NCBI GenBank assembly: GCA_037043235.1
Contig: JAWRVZ010000093.1
Span: 1,424,501-1,488,500 of the forward strand
Source of the DNA: Rhodeus uyekii
Lineage: Eukaryota > Chordata > Actinopteri > Cypriniformes > Acheilognathidae
Length of the DNA stretch: 64,000 bases
Direction of reading: 5' to 3'
The notes beneath the pieces were generated by a model, which was given only the letters and a program-made list of their open reading frames with translations, made no database searches and had not been told where the DNA came from. The position numbers were made by a program, and so were the translations under genes. Of this stretch, positions 34,233-45,500 are shown in pieces. Each line of letters begins with the position of its first letter. The stretch's first letter is position 1.

Positions 34233-37200
34233 ATGGCGAAGAGTGGATATGGCTACTACCGAGTTACTATATTCCTGGCCATGTTTGTGGGCTACACGCT
34301 GTATTACTTTAACAGGAAGACGTTTTCCTTCGTAATGCCTTCTGTGATGCAGGAGATCACGCTGGATAAGGATGATCTGGGTGAGCATGTGCAACTAGTG
34401 GCTTGTACTTTGTCTTACATCTCTGTCATGTTGCCACACGTTTATAACTTACTACACATGCATGCATTGGAATTACAGTAAATGATAATGATAATCAGTG
34501 GACAGAAGGCACTAAGGACGCAATATCCAGTGCCTTTTTTGTCTCTGATTAAGTCATGTCTCAAATGGACTAGAATTAGGATTTAGCTGAACATTAACAG
34601 AACATAATACTCATATTTGAATATGACGTACGCTACCAGTCATTGATAATGTATTTCCTAATAGAGAAAACATGTTTGAGACTGTCATATTTTTTTAATC
34701 TCATTAAAACTCATGTCATGAACAGCTAAATATTATGAAATGACATTAATAAGCATGTCTCAAGCAAAACTCTTGATTGATATGTTAAATAAATTTCCCT
34801 CAACAATATAATAAACCTTACCATTTAATAGGTTTATTTTGCTGAAATAAATTCATACTTTTATTCAGCAAGGATGCATTAAATTGATCTAAAGTGACAG
34901 TAATTACTGTGAAATAAATGCTGGTCTTATGAAGTTTCTAATTATCAAAGAATTCCGTGTTTTTGTTTTTTGAAAAAACAAAAACATTGATAATAATATT
35001 AATAAATGTTTCTTGAGAAACAAATTCTGAAACTTATGACACTGGAGTAATAATGCTGAAAATTTAGCTTTGACGTCACAGGAATAGATGACATTTTATA
35101 TTACAATAGAAAACTGTTCTAAATAGTTTTAAACTGTAATAATACTTCACAATATTACAGTTTTTACCATATAAATGCAGCCTTGGTGAGCATAAAATAA
35201 ACCCCAAATTTTGAAAGGTAGTGTATGTTTTCTACATGTCCCCAATATGGCTTTCCACCCTGTTAGTGTGTGTGCCTGCCCTGTGACATCTTAATTTGAG
35301 ACATTTTGTCAATTTCAGCATTTGTGTCAATGCTGCTTTTGATCTTTTTGGTGATTTATCACCATATCTTGTTTATTCCCATTCATACACATTCCACCCT
35401 GTTACGTAACATTACCTAACTGAAATTTCATTTAAAAAAATTAAATATCAGAAAGATATATATTATTAGAATATTGTATATTACAGATATAGCTGTTCCA
35501 CCCTGTTAGAAAGATTCTGTATTATGTCAAACAGTTAGAATATGTAACTGCAATACATGTGTTTGTTTCTTCTTTCAATGTCAGTCATGATTATATAAAC
35601 ATAGAAATAATAGACTATAATAAAAGTACAAAATTTACACTTTTCTTCCACCCTGTTGTCAAATTCTATTATTATTTATTTTGTATGAGCTGATTGAACT
35701 TAATCAGTGCTATTTTCTGAACAGCAAACAAATCCTTTTTCTGACAAAATATTTAACATGTCATGAGATCGAGCACATACAACAATGTGAAAATGAGATT
35801 CTGCTTTCATGTGTTGGCTTGGATCTACTTAATCAGCACATTTGAGTGATTGAATCTCTCTTATCACTGACGTCTTTACAGTCCACATTTGCATATTCTA
35901 TACTGTTAAACATATAAAGCCTCTTGATAACAGAGTGGAACAACTAGTGACCTGTGAATCCCTAACAAATATGATCTGAAACTTTCTGACATTTAATTAA
36001 TTTGGTAATAGATAATGTTAAGTAAAGGGGTGGGATGTGTATAACTGAAATAAACATGACTTTGTGCTAAAACACCAAAAGGATCACAAATAAAAAGGAG
36101 CACTGACACAGTGATAATGCCTAAAGAATAGCTCTTTTGTCCTATCTTGGCAAACCTAAATGTTTTGGAGTGATTCTGAAAGGGAATCTCTTTCTGCTGA
36201 AGTCTAATCAATGTCTATTTCATCTCTGTGCACTGCAGGTCTCATCACTAGCAGTCAATCTCTGGCCTACGCCATTAGCAAGTTCATAAGCGGTGTGCTG
36301 TCCGATCAGATGAGCGCACGGTGGCTTTTCTCTATTGGGCTGTTTATGGTTGGTGGCATCAACGTGGTTTTCGCTCAGTCCTCCTCTGTGGTGGTGTTCT
36401 CAGGCCTGTGGTTTCTGAACGGATTGGGTCAAGGTCTCGGATGGCCGCCGTGTGCAAAAGTACTACGCAAGGTATGAGTTTGAAATATGAGAAACAAAAG
36501 GGTTCTTTTAACTGGTCTCTGACAGTTTGTTTGGAGAACCGAAATTGTTCAAAGGCTTGATTTGGCTTTGGAAGTACAGTGGAGTTCACTTATCTTGACT
36601 CACGGTTAACTCGCCAATCTTATTATGTCGACGATTTTGAAGTGGAACCGCCAAACTCCCTATTTGTCTAAGTATTTTCTCATCGGTTACGTCGATTCTT
36701 TAGTGTCACCGAACCCTAATATCTCGAGCACAAAAGAGGGACAAATTCGCCACTTCACATGGTTATCTTGTGACTAAGATCGTACCTAGTTCACTGCGCA
36801 TGCTCGTGAATCTCCAGGACCCGGTTATTAAAAGACGGGATGAAGCCGAAGTTGTTGAGAAAGCGCATTAGACAGGCAGAACGCAAGTATGCAATCTAGT
36901 ACAGCGTGATGACCTCACGAATATGTTATGAGAATGTGAATGTGCGAATGTGTTTACGCTGTGAGCGATCATTGTTTTTCCAATGCGGGAGAATATAATT
37001 AAAAGTTTGTATGGAGAATCGAAGGTGTTTTTTTATTGTATACTGGTAAATCTCTGCTGTAAGTTGCTGCACATATGCCTTTTGTTGTTAGCAAACAAAT
37101 ACAGTGTATGTACATTTTTATAGCATGCCGATCGCTTCATCAAACAAATCGCCATATTGGGTTATCTCGATCCTCTGTTATCTCGACGCTTTTTTGCAAC

Positions 37201-40200
37201 CCCCGAGGCCGTCGATATAACCGAACTCCCCTATATATATTATTGTTAGCTCATGTAAACTAATGTTAAAGGGAAAGCTTTCAAAAATGAAAATTTGCTG
37301 TTAATTTACTTACTCTCAGGCCATCCAGATGTAGGTGTCTTTTTTCTTCAGTACAGTAAAGAAGATTTTTAGCTGAAACCTTGGTCCGTTCATTTAATGC
37401 AATGGCATAAAATATGAAAGTCAATGGCTACCGTCACTTATAGGCAATAAAAACATATAGGCAAAACGAAATGAATACCTGTGGCTCCTGATGATACTTT
37501 GAGTTCTTATGATGCGAAACAAACTGTCTGCGCAAGAAACTGAATTTCTTTTTACATCATCATTCTCACGTTTCAGACTGCCGTTAACACACTCAGGACC
37601 GTTTGTAGAGGCTGTGGATTACAGATAATATTGTTGTAAATAATGTTCAGTTTCTTTTACGCTTCATAAAAGCGCAGCAGGATCCACGGAGATTCATTTT
37701 GTTTTGCTTGTATGTGTAAAAAAGCTAAAAATCTTCTTTACTGTTCAACTGAAGAACAAAATCTTGGATGTAAAGCTTTCCTGTAGATCAATCAGTAGTG
37801 CATTGTTGTTTACAACGCCAAGGTCATGGATTCGATCCCAGGGAAAGCAAGAACTGATTCAATGTGTTCCTCGAATGCAATATAAGCCGCTTTGGATAAA
37901 AGTGTCTGACAAATGCAGAAAGGTAAATGGATGGCCTGATGGTGAGTAAATTAACTGCAAATGTTCATTTTGGGGTGAACTGTCCCTGTATCAAATGGAA
38001 ACCTTGTGTAATATTATAAATTCCACTGATTGTCACTAACTGTAGTGTACTTAATATATATTTCAGATTCAGTACTATGTATGAAATGAATTGATTTGTT
38101 TCAATAGTGGTTTGAGCCATCTCAGTTTGGTACCTGGTGGGCAGTGCTGTCCTGTAGTATGAATTTGGCTGGGGGTCTGGGGCCCATCATTGCCACCCTG
38201 ATGGCACAAAGCTACAGCTGGAGGACCACGTTGTCCATCTCCGGCCTGACCTGTGTGTTCATGTCCTTCTTCTGTCTACTCATTATCCGAAATGAGCCCA
38301 GTGAAGTTGGCCTGCCAAATATTGAAGCTGGTGCAAAGAAAGGCAAAGGAGGTATGAAGACTTCACAATACACATGATATCAATAGGAAATGCGTAACAT
38401 TAAGGGATTAAAATGTGGTGGGGATGCTGTTTCATGCTGTATTTACTTGTGTTAATTGTATTTGCTTTGACTGGCTTTGCTTGTATCGTTCATTGCTCTT
38501 CTATGACATTGTGGAAATCTGCATTGGGTAAAAGGTTTCGCTCACTAGTTCTTTGAAGAATGAACTATTGGACCAAAACAGAGTACAAAGGGGTGTGTTT
38601 TACTGTGTCTGTGTGTTAATTCATGATTTTTCTGTCGAAGGTCAATCATGTTGAACTAATGGACTTTTCTGTCTGTCTTCCAATAACATTTGACCCATCT
38701 GGTCTCTACCTTTGATTTCAGGTTCCAGCAAAACTGAAAGCACCTTCAAAGAGTTCATCTTTTCTCCATATCTGTGGGTGTTATCGTTTGGCTACTTGGT
38801 GGTGTTTGGGGTGAAGACTGCTTACACTGACTGGGGGCAACTTTTCCTCATCCAGGACAAGAGCCAGTCAGCACTAATGGGTACTGTGTGTGCGGTCCAA
38901 CGTATTTGGTTTTTAGGCTTTAAATGTGACTTAATTTGGGTCTTAAAGGTATGGAAACAAAATATGAATAAAGATAATGGCAAGTTTATACAGTAATACA
39001 AATTTTTGCTTTGAGATATGAGTAAATATTTGAGATACGAGCAGCTTACAGATGGCGAAGCTAAAGCACTTGGAGCAGCTAAAACCACCTCATTTATGGG
39101 GTAATTGCATATGATCTCCACTAGAGAGCCACCTTGGTTTTACAGCGGGAGGTTACCGGGGCAACGAGTGATTCAGGAGTATTAAGCTGGGAGCAGCACG
39201 AGTTATGAGTGTTCAATAATAATAAATATGAGGTTCTGAGGTTATCCATTACACTACACGGGAATAAACACTACACTTCCATATTGTGTTTGCATTATCT
39301 ACGTTATCCCTCCCTCCTCCTCCTCCTCCGCACATGCCGCCATTAGCTGCTACTGTATAGTCTGTCTCGAAGGCAAGAACTCATAATTAAAACCACATTT
39401 TATTTTATATCACAGGAATCCTTATATATTATAATTTATTTTGTGTGTGGGTATATATCTCTATAGCAATTAAAAACGAATTAGTGTTATTAGCACTAAT
39501 AAGGGAGTTTTTTAGAGGGCTGGAACGGATATTTTTTTTTTCTGTTATTTCTTATGGGAAAAAATTATTTGAGATATGAGTAATTCGAGTTACGAGCTCA
39601 GTCCTGGAACGGCTAATGCTCATATCTCAAGGCATTACTGTATCTTGCAATTAAAAGATGTAATTCTGTGAAAAAAAGTCAGAAAGATAAAATCTCAATT
39701 GTGGGGAAAAAATCTGTATTGTGAGATAAATAAAAAGGGTAATTGCGACTTTTTTATATTCTGTAATGGAAACAATGTCAAAATTGTGAGATTTAGTAAT
39801 ATTCAGTATTCTGAGGGGCAAAAATCTAATTGTGAGATTAAAAATTCAGAATTATGAGGAAAAAAAATCAGAACTGCAAGATGTAAACTCAGATTTATGT
39901 GGAAAAAGTATAGTTAGGGAAACAAGCTTCGATACGAAGGGCCAGCTGTTTGTAATATGAAGATGTTTTCAGCTGCTAAAGTATGTTTTTCATAGATATT
40001 TTCATAATACAATGAACTCTTATGTCTTCCTTCAGAAACAGTCAAAATCACACAAAAGTGTGATGAGCCTTTAAGTTATGGACAAAAATACTTATTTTCA
40101 CAGGCAGTTCCTTCATGAGTGCCCTGGAGATGGGAGGACTGCTGGGTAGTTTAGCCGCAGGGTTCCTGTCAGACAGGGCCGTGGCAAAGGTGAGTTTTTG

Positions 40201-41709
40201 CTACCAGTATCTAATTATATGAAATTCAATTCCTATGTGTGACAAACCATGAGCCATAAAGTACAACCACAATATGTTTGTTTTTAGGGTTTTTGATGAA
40301 TTGAAAGTTCAAAAGAACAGCATTTATTTAAAAAAATAAGTCTTTTGTAACAATGTAAAAGTATGAATTTCTTACTGACCTCAAACGTTTGAACAGCAGT
40401 GTATTTGAAGTGGTGGATTCTCTTGTATTTGCAGCATGGATTGAGTCTGTATGGAAACCCTCGCCATGGGCTCTTGCTCTCCATGATGGCTGGGATGTGC
40501 GTATCCATGTACCTCTTCCGCACTACTGTCACAGCACACAGCTCAAATGTAAGTTTAGCATCTTTACACATTGCATAATGTGAAAAAACTGACAGATAAC
40601 ATTGATGACTCATCCTGTACTACAGATTTTAGTCCAATCAAATGCTCCTAGAGTGAGAATGCCCCTGCCCCCCAGAACCGCCTTCCAATGGCTAGCAAAT
40701 TATGTTAGTGACTGTGACATAAACAAACAAACCTGGAAAGAAGCCTGTGTTTATGAGGTCTGGTTTCATTATAATGTCACACACAGGTCTGGATTCTTTT
40801 GCTGGGTGCTGCTTTTGGCTTTTCCTCCTATGGACCGATTGCCTTGTTTGGAGTTCTTGCGAATGAAAGCGCTCCATCGAACTATTGTGGAACCTCTCAT
40901 GCCATTGTCGCCCTGATGGCAAACGGTGACCATCTTCTCACTTTCTTTCATAGTTGTTTTTAGACAAGTTTGTTCTCCTACCATTCGAAAAACGGTAAAC
41001 CTGCAATATAGCGTCGGTAATTACCTACTAGCACCAGCAGGGAGGTAAACCTCCGATATAACATTGGTAAGTAATACCATTAAAATAGACCCAAAACAGC
41101 TTTAATAACATGAAAGCACCATTCACCAATCACGGATAGTTATCGACAAGCATAATCAGGAAGTTCGGAAACATGTCTGTGCGCCGAAACTGGTTACGAT
41201 AGGCAAATTCTTGCAGATATGACGGAAACAATGAATGACTAGTTCCAAATGGTCTTCTCAACTCCCGCTTCGCTTTCATCCACGTTTGTGAAAAACAACA
41301 GAATGCTCGTATATTCCGTGTCTGATTTGATCTGTGTGCGCGTATGCAGCCCCTGCTGGTGGTAGTAGGTAATTACCGACGCTATATCGCAGGTTTACCC
41401 GAAAAACATTATTCTACAAGTATGTTTTAATCTAGGTACTCGTAGCATAAAATAAGCAGCGATTACAGCGTTAGCTTTAGCATGTTAGCCAGTTGTCTGT
41501 TACAAAGAATGCTAATGTATTTTTGTGTTTATTTACCCGCAGTTGGTGGTTTCCTATCAGGGTTGCCGTTTGGAACCATTGCTAAACACTATGGCTGGAA
41601 CACAGCATTCTGGGTAGCAGAAGTAGCCTGTACTGTCACCACAGTTGGATACTTCCTGCTCCGAAACATACGCACCAAGATGGGAAGCGTAGCAAAGAAG
41701 GCTGACTAA
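34233..41709 (+). CDS. slc37a4: Glucose-6-phosphate translocase (G6PT, SLC37A4), complete, eight exons
   Basis: ER-membrane antiporter that imports glucose-6-phosphate in exchange for phosphate and supplies glucose-6-phosphatase. Loss of the human gene causes glycogen storage disease Ib. Exons: 34233-34380, 36239-36471, 38108-38351, 38722-38880, 40104-40189, 40435-40548, 40787-40925 and 41543-41709, all GT-AG. They give 1290 nt, or 429 aa, equal to human. The ATG at 34233 matches the family start (MAKSGYGYYR), so the in-frame upstream GTG is ignored. Visible features: Arg28 in YYFNRKTFSF (Arg28 is needed in human G6PT), the MFS loop SGVLSDQMSARW, LNGLGQGLGWPPC, NLAGGLGP, a second half with FGFSSYGPIALFG, and the C-terminal ER-retrieval KKxx (KKAD). 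It is tail-to-tail with trappc4. Introns carry several transposons. Confidence 0.97.
34840..35225 (-). mobile_element. Interspersed fish repeat, long reverse copy
   Basis: The reverse strand has the same ordered blocks as the 11.8 kb copy: CACCAAGGCTGCATTTATA, TGTGACGTCAAAGC and, at the other end, TTAATGCATCCTTGCTGAAT. It is the longest copy in the window and lies in slc37a4 intron 1. Confidence 0.7.
35253..35658 (+). repeat. Four dispersed copies of TTCCACCCTGTT
   Basis: The 12-mer TTCCACCCTGTT is found exactly at 35253, 35392, 35496 and 35646 in slc37a4 intron 1. The first three are followed by A. A near-complement (AACAGAGTGGAA) lies at 35929-35940. Sequence between copies is not obviously repeated. 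Confidence 0.8.
36577..37231 (-). mobile_element. TA-flanked pogo/Tigger-like element, copy D (0.65 kb)
   Basis: Starts CAGTGGAGTTCACTTATC after TA at 36575-36576 and ends GTCGATATAACCGAACTCCCC before TA at 37232-37233. It is homologous to 32329-33406 but inverted and internally shorter. It lies in slc37a4 intron 2, about 105 bp after exon 2. Confidence 0.83.
37772..37925 (+). mobile_element. tRNA-derived SINE copy
   Basis: AGCTTTCCTGTAGATCAATC head, B-box-like GGATTCGATCCC, and tail CGCTTTGGATAAAAGTGTC followed by TGACAAATGC. Near full length. Located in slc37a4 intron 2. Confidence 0.87.
38991..39640. mobile_element. TA-flanked TIR element, 650 bp
   Basis: Left end CAGTAATAC, followed closely by TTTGAGATATGAGTAAAT. 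Right end GCTCATATCTCAAGGCATTACTG. The complement of the right end (CAGTAATGCCTTGAGATATG) matches the left end with a short insertion. TA flanks both sides. Non-coding. It is a pogo/Tigger-like MITE in slc37a4 intron 4. Confidence 0.8.
39655..39905. repeat. Degenerate tandem repeat of AAAAATC..AATTGTGAGAT
   Basis: Loosely repeated units built on TCAGAATTGTGAGAT(A)AA with A-rich spacers. Identity between units is low, so unit length cannot be fixed by eye. Confidence 0.5.
40285..40405 (+). mobile_element. Interspersed fish repeat, 3' fragment
   Basis: Reads GAAAGTTCAAAAGAACAGCA, AGTCTTTTGTAACAATGTAA and TTCTTACTGACCTC, the typical 3' end of the repeat family seen near 29 kb and 35 kb. It ends about 30 bp before slc37a4 exon 6 (40435). 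Confidence 0.55.
40994..41399. mobile_element. TIR element with 8-bp target duplication and GGTAAACC ends
   Basis: Terminal inverted repeats of about 48 bp begin GGTAAACCTGC(A/G)ATATAG and extend to CACCAGCAGGG, with two mismatches. The flanks CGAAAAAC at 40986-40993 and 41400-41407 are identical. A second, diverged copy of the terminal motif (GGTAAACCTCCGATATAAC) lies just inside the left end. The 406-bp element is non-coding and lies in slc37a4 intron 7. The superfamily is open: hAT has 8-bp duplications but usually CAGGG-type ends, and Merlin has GG ends and 8-9-bp duplications. Confidence 0.9.
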
Positions 41710-42180
41710 ACGTTAGAGTATTTAAACTATTTCTTAAGATACGGTATAAAGGGCACAATGCAAAATTGTTGAAACTGCCTTGGATTTAACTTGAGTGTTT
41801 ATGAAATACAGATGAATTCAATGTGGATATCTGTTCCGAAGATATTACGTTATACTTGTACCAGTGTACAAAATCACTTTCAGAAGCAAATCATGTTATT
41901 TATTCTGTTCATTTTAAAAACGGATGACGGTATTTTACATCAGTGTTCGGTTTTCTCAACTTATATCGCAAGAACTTAAGGCATGTTTACGCCGTTTCTT
42001 CTGTGGTTTTAAAAGACTGCCATTAAGTAATTGTACTTTTCATCTGTTTCAGAGCTTTAACTGGTTCTACCTCTGTATCTGTAATAATCATACTAAATAT
42101 GTGATCTAACTGTTAGCTATGACTGTTTAATAGCACAATGAAATGAGTTTATATAAATAAAACATTTAAGAAGTGATTGT
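41710..42180 (+). other. Probable 3' UTR of slc37a4
   Basis: AT-rich tail with AATAAA at 42156-42161, placing the poly(A) site near 42180. The 3' UTR of the convergent trappc4 probably ends near 42245 (minus-strand ATTAAA at about 42268-42263), leaving only about 65 bp between transcripts. Confidence 0.6.
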
Positions 42181-42533
42181 TTGACCTATTAAACTTGAGC
42201 AACTTCGGGACCGAAACGGATCCAAGACACAGCAAGCTTTTCATATTCTGTTGACAAATTACATTTAATTTGGATAGACACCAATACACATATTTCAATG
42301 AAATACATCTTGTTAAAAGTTCTGTCAAAGATCACATTACAGACCTAAACTGTCCATGTACATTATTTACAAAGGTTATGTCTCACTGTACATTTGGGAC
42401 TTCAATTCAAAAAGACAAATGTTCTTAAACAGAGTTAAATAATTTAATCTTGAGAAAAAAAGTCTCCTTAAGCCAGTAACCTAAACATTTCTCTGGGCAA
42501 GTTTGACTGTGGACAAAGACTCTCAACGCCAGA

Positions 42534-45500
42534 TCAGGATCCAGGTCCAAATGTCCCAGCTTTCTCTGCTATTTCCAGAGCGTTCTTTAGGTTTTGGTCA
42601 AAAAGCTCACATCTGAAAGAAATCATGAATTTTTTTTTTGTTATACACAACTTTGTTGCATCAAATTGAACTGAATGCAAAGGTCATGAAATCTATGATG
42701 TTTGTAAAAGTTAAACAAAAAATACCTGATGGGCATCTCTAACGAGTAGAAAGGATTCTTCAGTGCAAAGTCAGAGTAGATTTCATAAATCTTTCGTAGG
42801 AGGGCATCGATACCAGACTGCCGAGGGTCTGCCAATACAATGAACTTTATACCTGCAAATATAAGAAAATAAAAAGATCTGTCAGAAGCACTGGTTTATT
42901 TTGACACCAAATTATTAATATTCTATGACTTAAAGGTGTAGTAAGTGATTTCTGAGAAACACTTGATAGCGGATCGGAGTGAGCGACACGACACACGTAG
43001 CCAATCAGCAGTAAGAGGGCGTGTAAAATCATTGTTGGGTGCTGCCCCTTTAAGGACGCTAATTCTGTTGCCATGGTGATCAATGCAAATCAAAACAAAC
43101 CCACTGAGAGAAAGCAATGTTGTCATGTTAATACATAGTTCCCATAGCATTGGAATGTGAGCGAAGCAACTTCCGGTCGCCATTTAGTGGGGCAAGCTCA
43201 TTGTGTTTAAGGCTTCTTACCAAGCGTAACGTCGAAACAGGTCTTAATCAAATCATTAAGTAGAAATGGCATCAAAGGCAGGAAAGTACAAAGATGGGTT
43301 AGAGAAAGTAGTATGCGAAAGGTACGAGGCTACGGTAAGCCAAATCGGGGCATTGATCCGTACGAAACTGGCAAAGGAAAATTGACGAGTAACGTCCAAT
43401 GCCTCTCGGACATTACCTACATAGACTTTTTTAATTATTTAGTCGACATGAAAAGTGCTTACACTTTAGAGGATTTGAAAAGTTATAAATCGCTTGAAGC
43501 TTACAACCAGTTTGTCAATGGTTGGGTTAAAGATGTCCTTACCGTGGAAGTGAGCAACAACGTGTTGGTTATTGCAACGGTAAGTTGAGATTCATTCCCT
43601 TTGTCTAAACCATTTCGTATAGATTGACTCGTAATGTGTTGTCATCGTTGTATATCAGATAAATGTAAGGGGCTTTTTTATTTAACCATTTAAACACCTA
43701 TCTTTCTTATGAAGATGTTGCAAAAGTTTAGATATGCATGTATTTCATTTAAAAATGCTCAAAATAACAAATTCACTGGCATTCTCTCTGCAATTTTAGG
43801 TGCAACACTCACAGCGCATGAATGACACCATTAAAACCCCAAAACGGGCATTGTGATTGTAAATAATGGTTTTTATTGATTGTAAAATAATAAAGAGTGA
43901 CTGGATATTCAATATATTGTGGTGTTGTTGTTTTTTTTTACTAATATAAACGTGGATCCACATTTGAATTATCAGCATAACTTTTCTCAGGTATTAAACA
44001 CTGATAAGAACTGAAGTTCACGTGCACTTTAAGATTCAAAACCAAGATAAACCGACCACAAATTACAACGACTGTTTCATTCACTGTGCAAAATATCTGA
44101 TATATATTCTAATAGTACTACTGTTAATAATAATGACACTAATTGATACAGTATTTAATAAAAACCTCTTGTATGAAGTGATCAGAGCAGAATTTGTAAT
44201 GCTTCGAAAGCAGAAATGTAAAGCAGAATTTTTAATGTTTGCTAATCATGTCCGCTGTCGCTCTTCACTTAACGTCTTCGTTTGCTCTCCTTCAAATGTC
44301 CTCACAACAGGTTTAGTGTAAAAACTACGTTTCACGGAATCGGCTGCACGGTTTGAACGATCTTTAACCCAGCAGGTATTAATCATTCTGTGACTGCAAA
44401 TTGTATTCAAGCGAAACACGCATTGCCCCACAAAATGGCTGATGAACTTACAGTGACATATGTGATGACGTCATGTGGGAACTATGTATCCCTCGCTAGA
44501 CTTTTACTATAATTACAGTTGCTGAGTGCTATAATTACATGTAAAAATTACAATTTAAACTTTATATTCCCAGCGTGGTGAGTAATTAATATGTTAAGTA
44601 AATGTATAATTTCTACTGTATATAGATCGCCATTTGAAATTAGTGCCTAAACGTCTAATATTTTATGCTTGTTTATGTTTGTGTAGCTATTTAATAATAA
44701 TACTTCATTACATTTATACAGCGCTTTATCAAAGTCTCTCAAAGCGCTTACATGGACGGGAGGGAATCTCCTCAACCGCCACTAGAGTGCAGCATCCACC
44801 TGGATGATGCGACGGCAGCCATATTGCGCCAGAACGCTCACCACAAACCAGCTTATTGGTGGAGAGGAGACAGAGTGATGAAGCCAATCAGAGAAAGGGG
44901 AAGGTTAGGAAGCCATGATGGACAAATTTGGCCAGGATGCCGGGGTTACAACCCCTACTTTTGCGAAGGACATCCTGGGATTTTTAATGACCACAGAGAG
45001 TCAGGACCTCGGTTTAGCGTCTCATCCGAAAGACGGTGTTCGTTTCAGGACAGTGTCCCCGTCACTATACTGGGGCGGTAGGACCCACACAGACCAGAGG
45101 GTGAGTAGAGTGTAGAAAGAGAGACATTAGAGGCAGAGAGACATTACAAAAAAGAAAAGGTTAGAGGAAGGTATGATTAGGCAAGAGCTTTAGGACCTGC
45201 GTTCAAATTTGAAAAGCTTTCCAGCGCTGGAGAGACTGAAGTGGGAAGGCCAGGAAAAGAGGTTGCGCTGTTTCTGCTTCATACGAAAATAACATTATGT
45301 TTCACAGACTCCATATATACTGTTGTTATAATGTTATCTATAGTTACAGGACAGTTTTGAGTCTTATTCGAGTCTGGAGCTGCTGGCGATTAACAAAAAA
45401 CTCTTGCTTGTACATAATCTTGTGTGCTGTGAGTTCATTTTTTGTTTCTCCTTGTTTATCATCTTTGCTTAGACATCCACTCCTGCATTGCGTGTTTGTG

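Noticed and set aside
43313..43588. 91-residue ORF as an independent host gene
   Set aside because: It is part of a frameshifted transposon gene lying between paired TIRs in a trappc4 intron.
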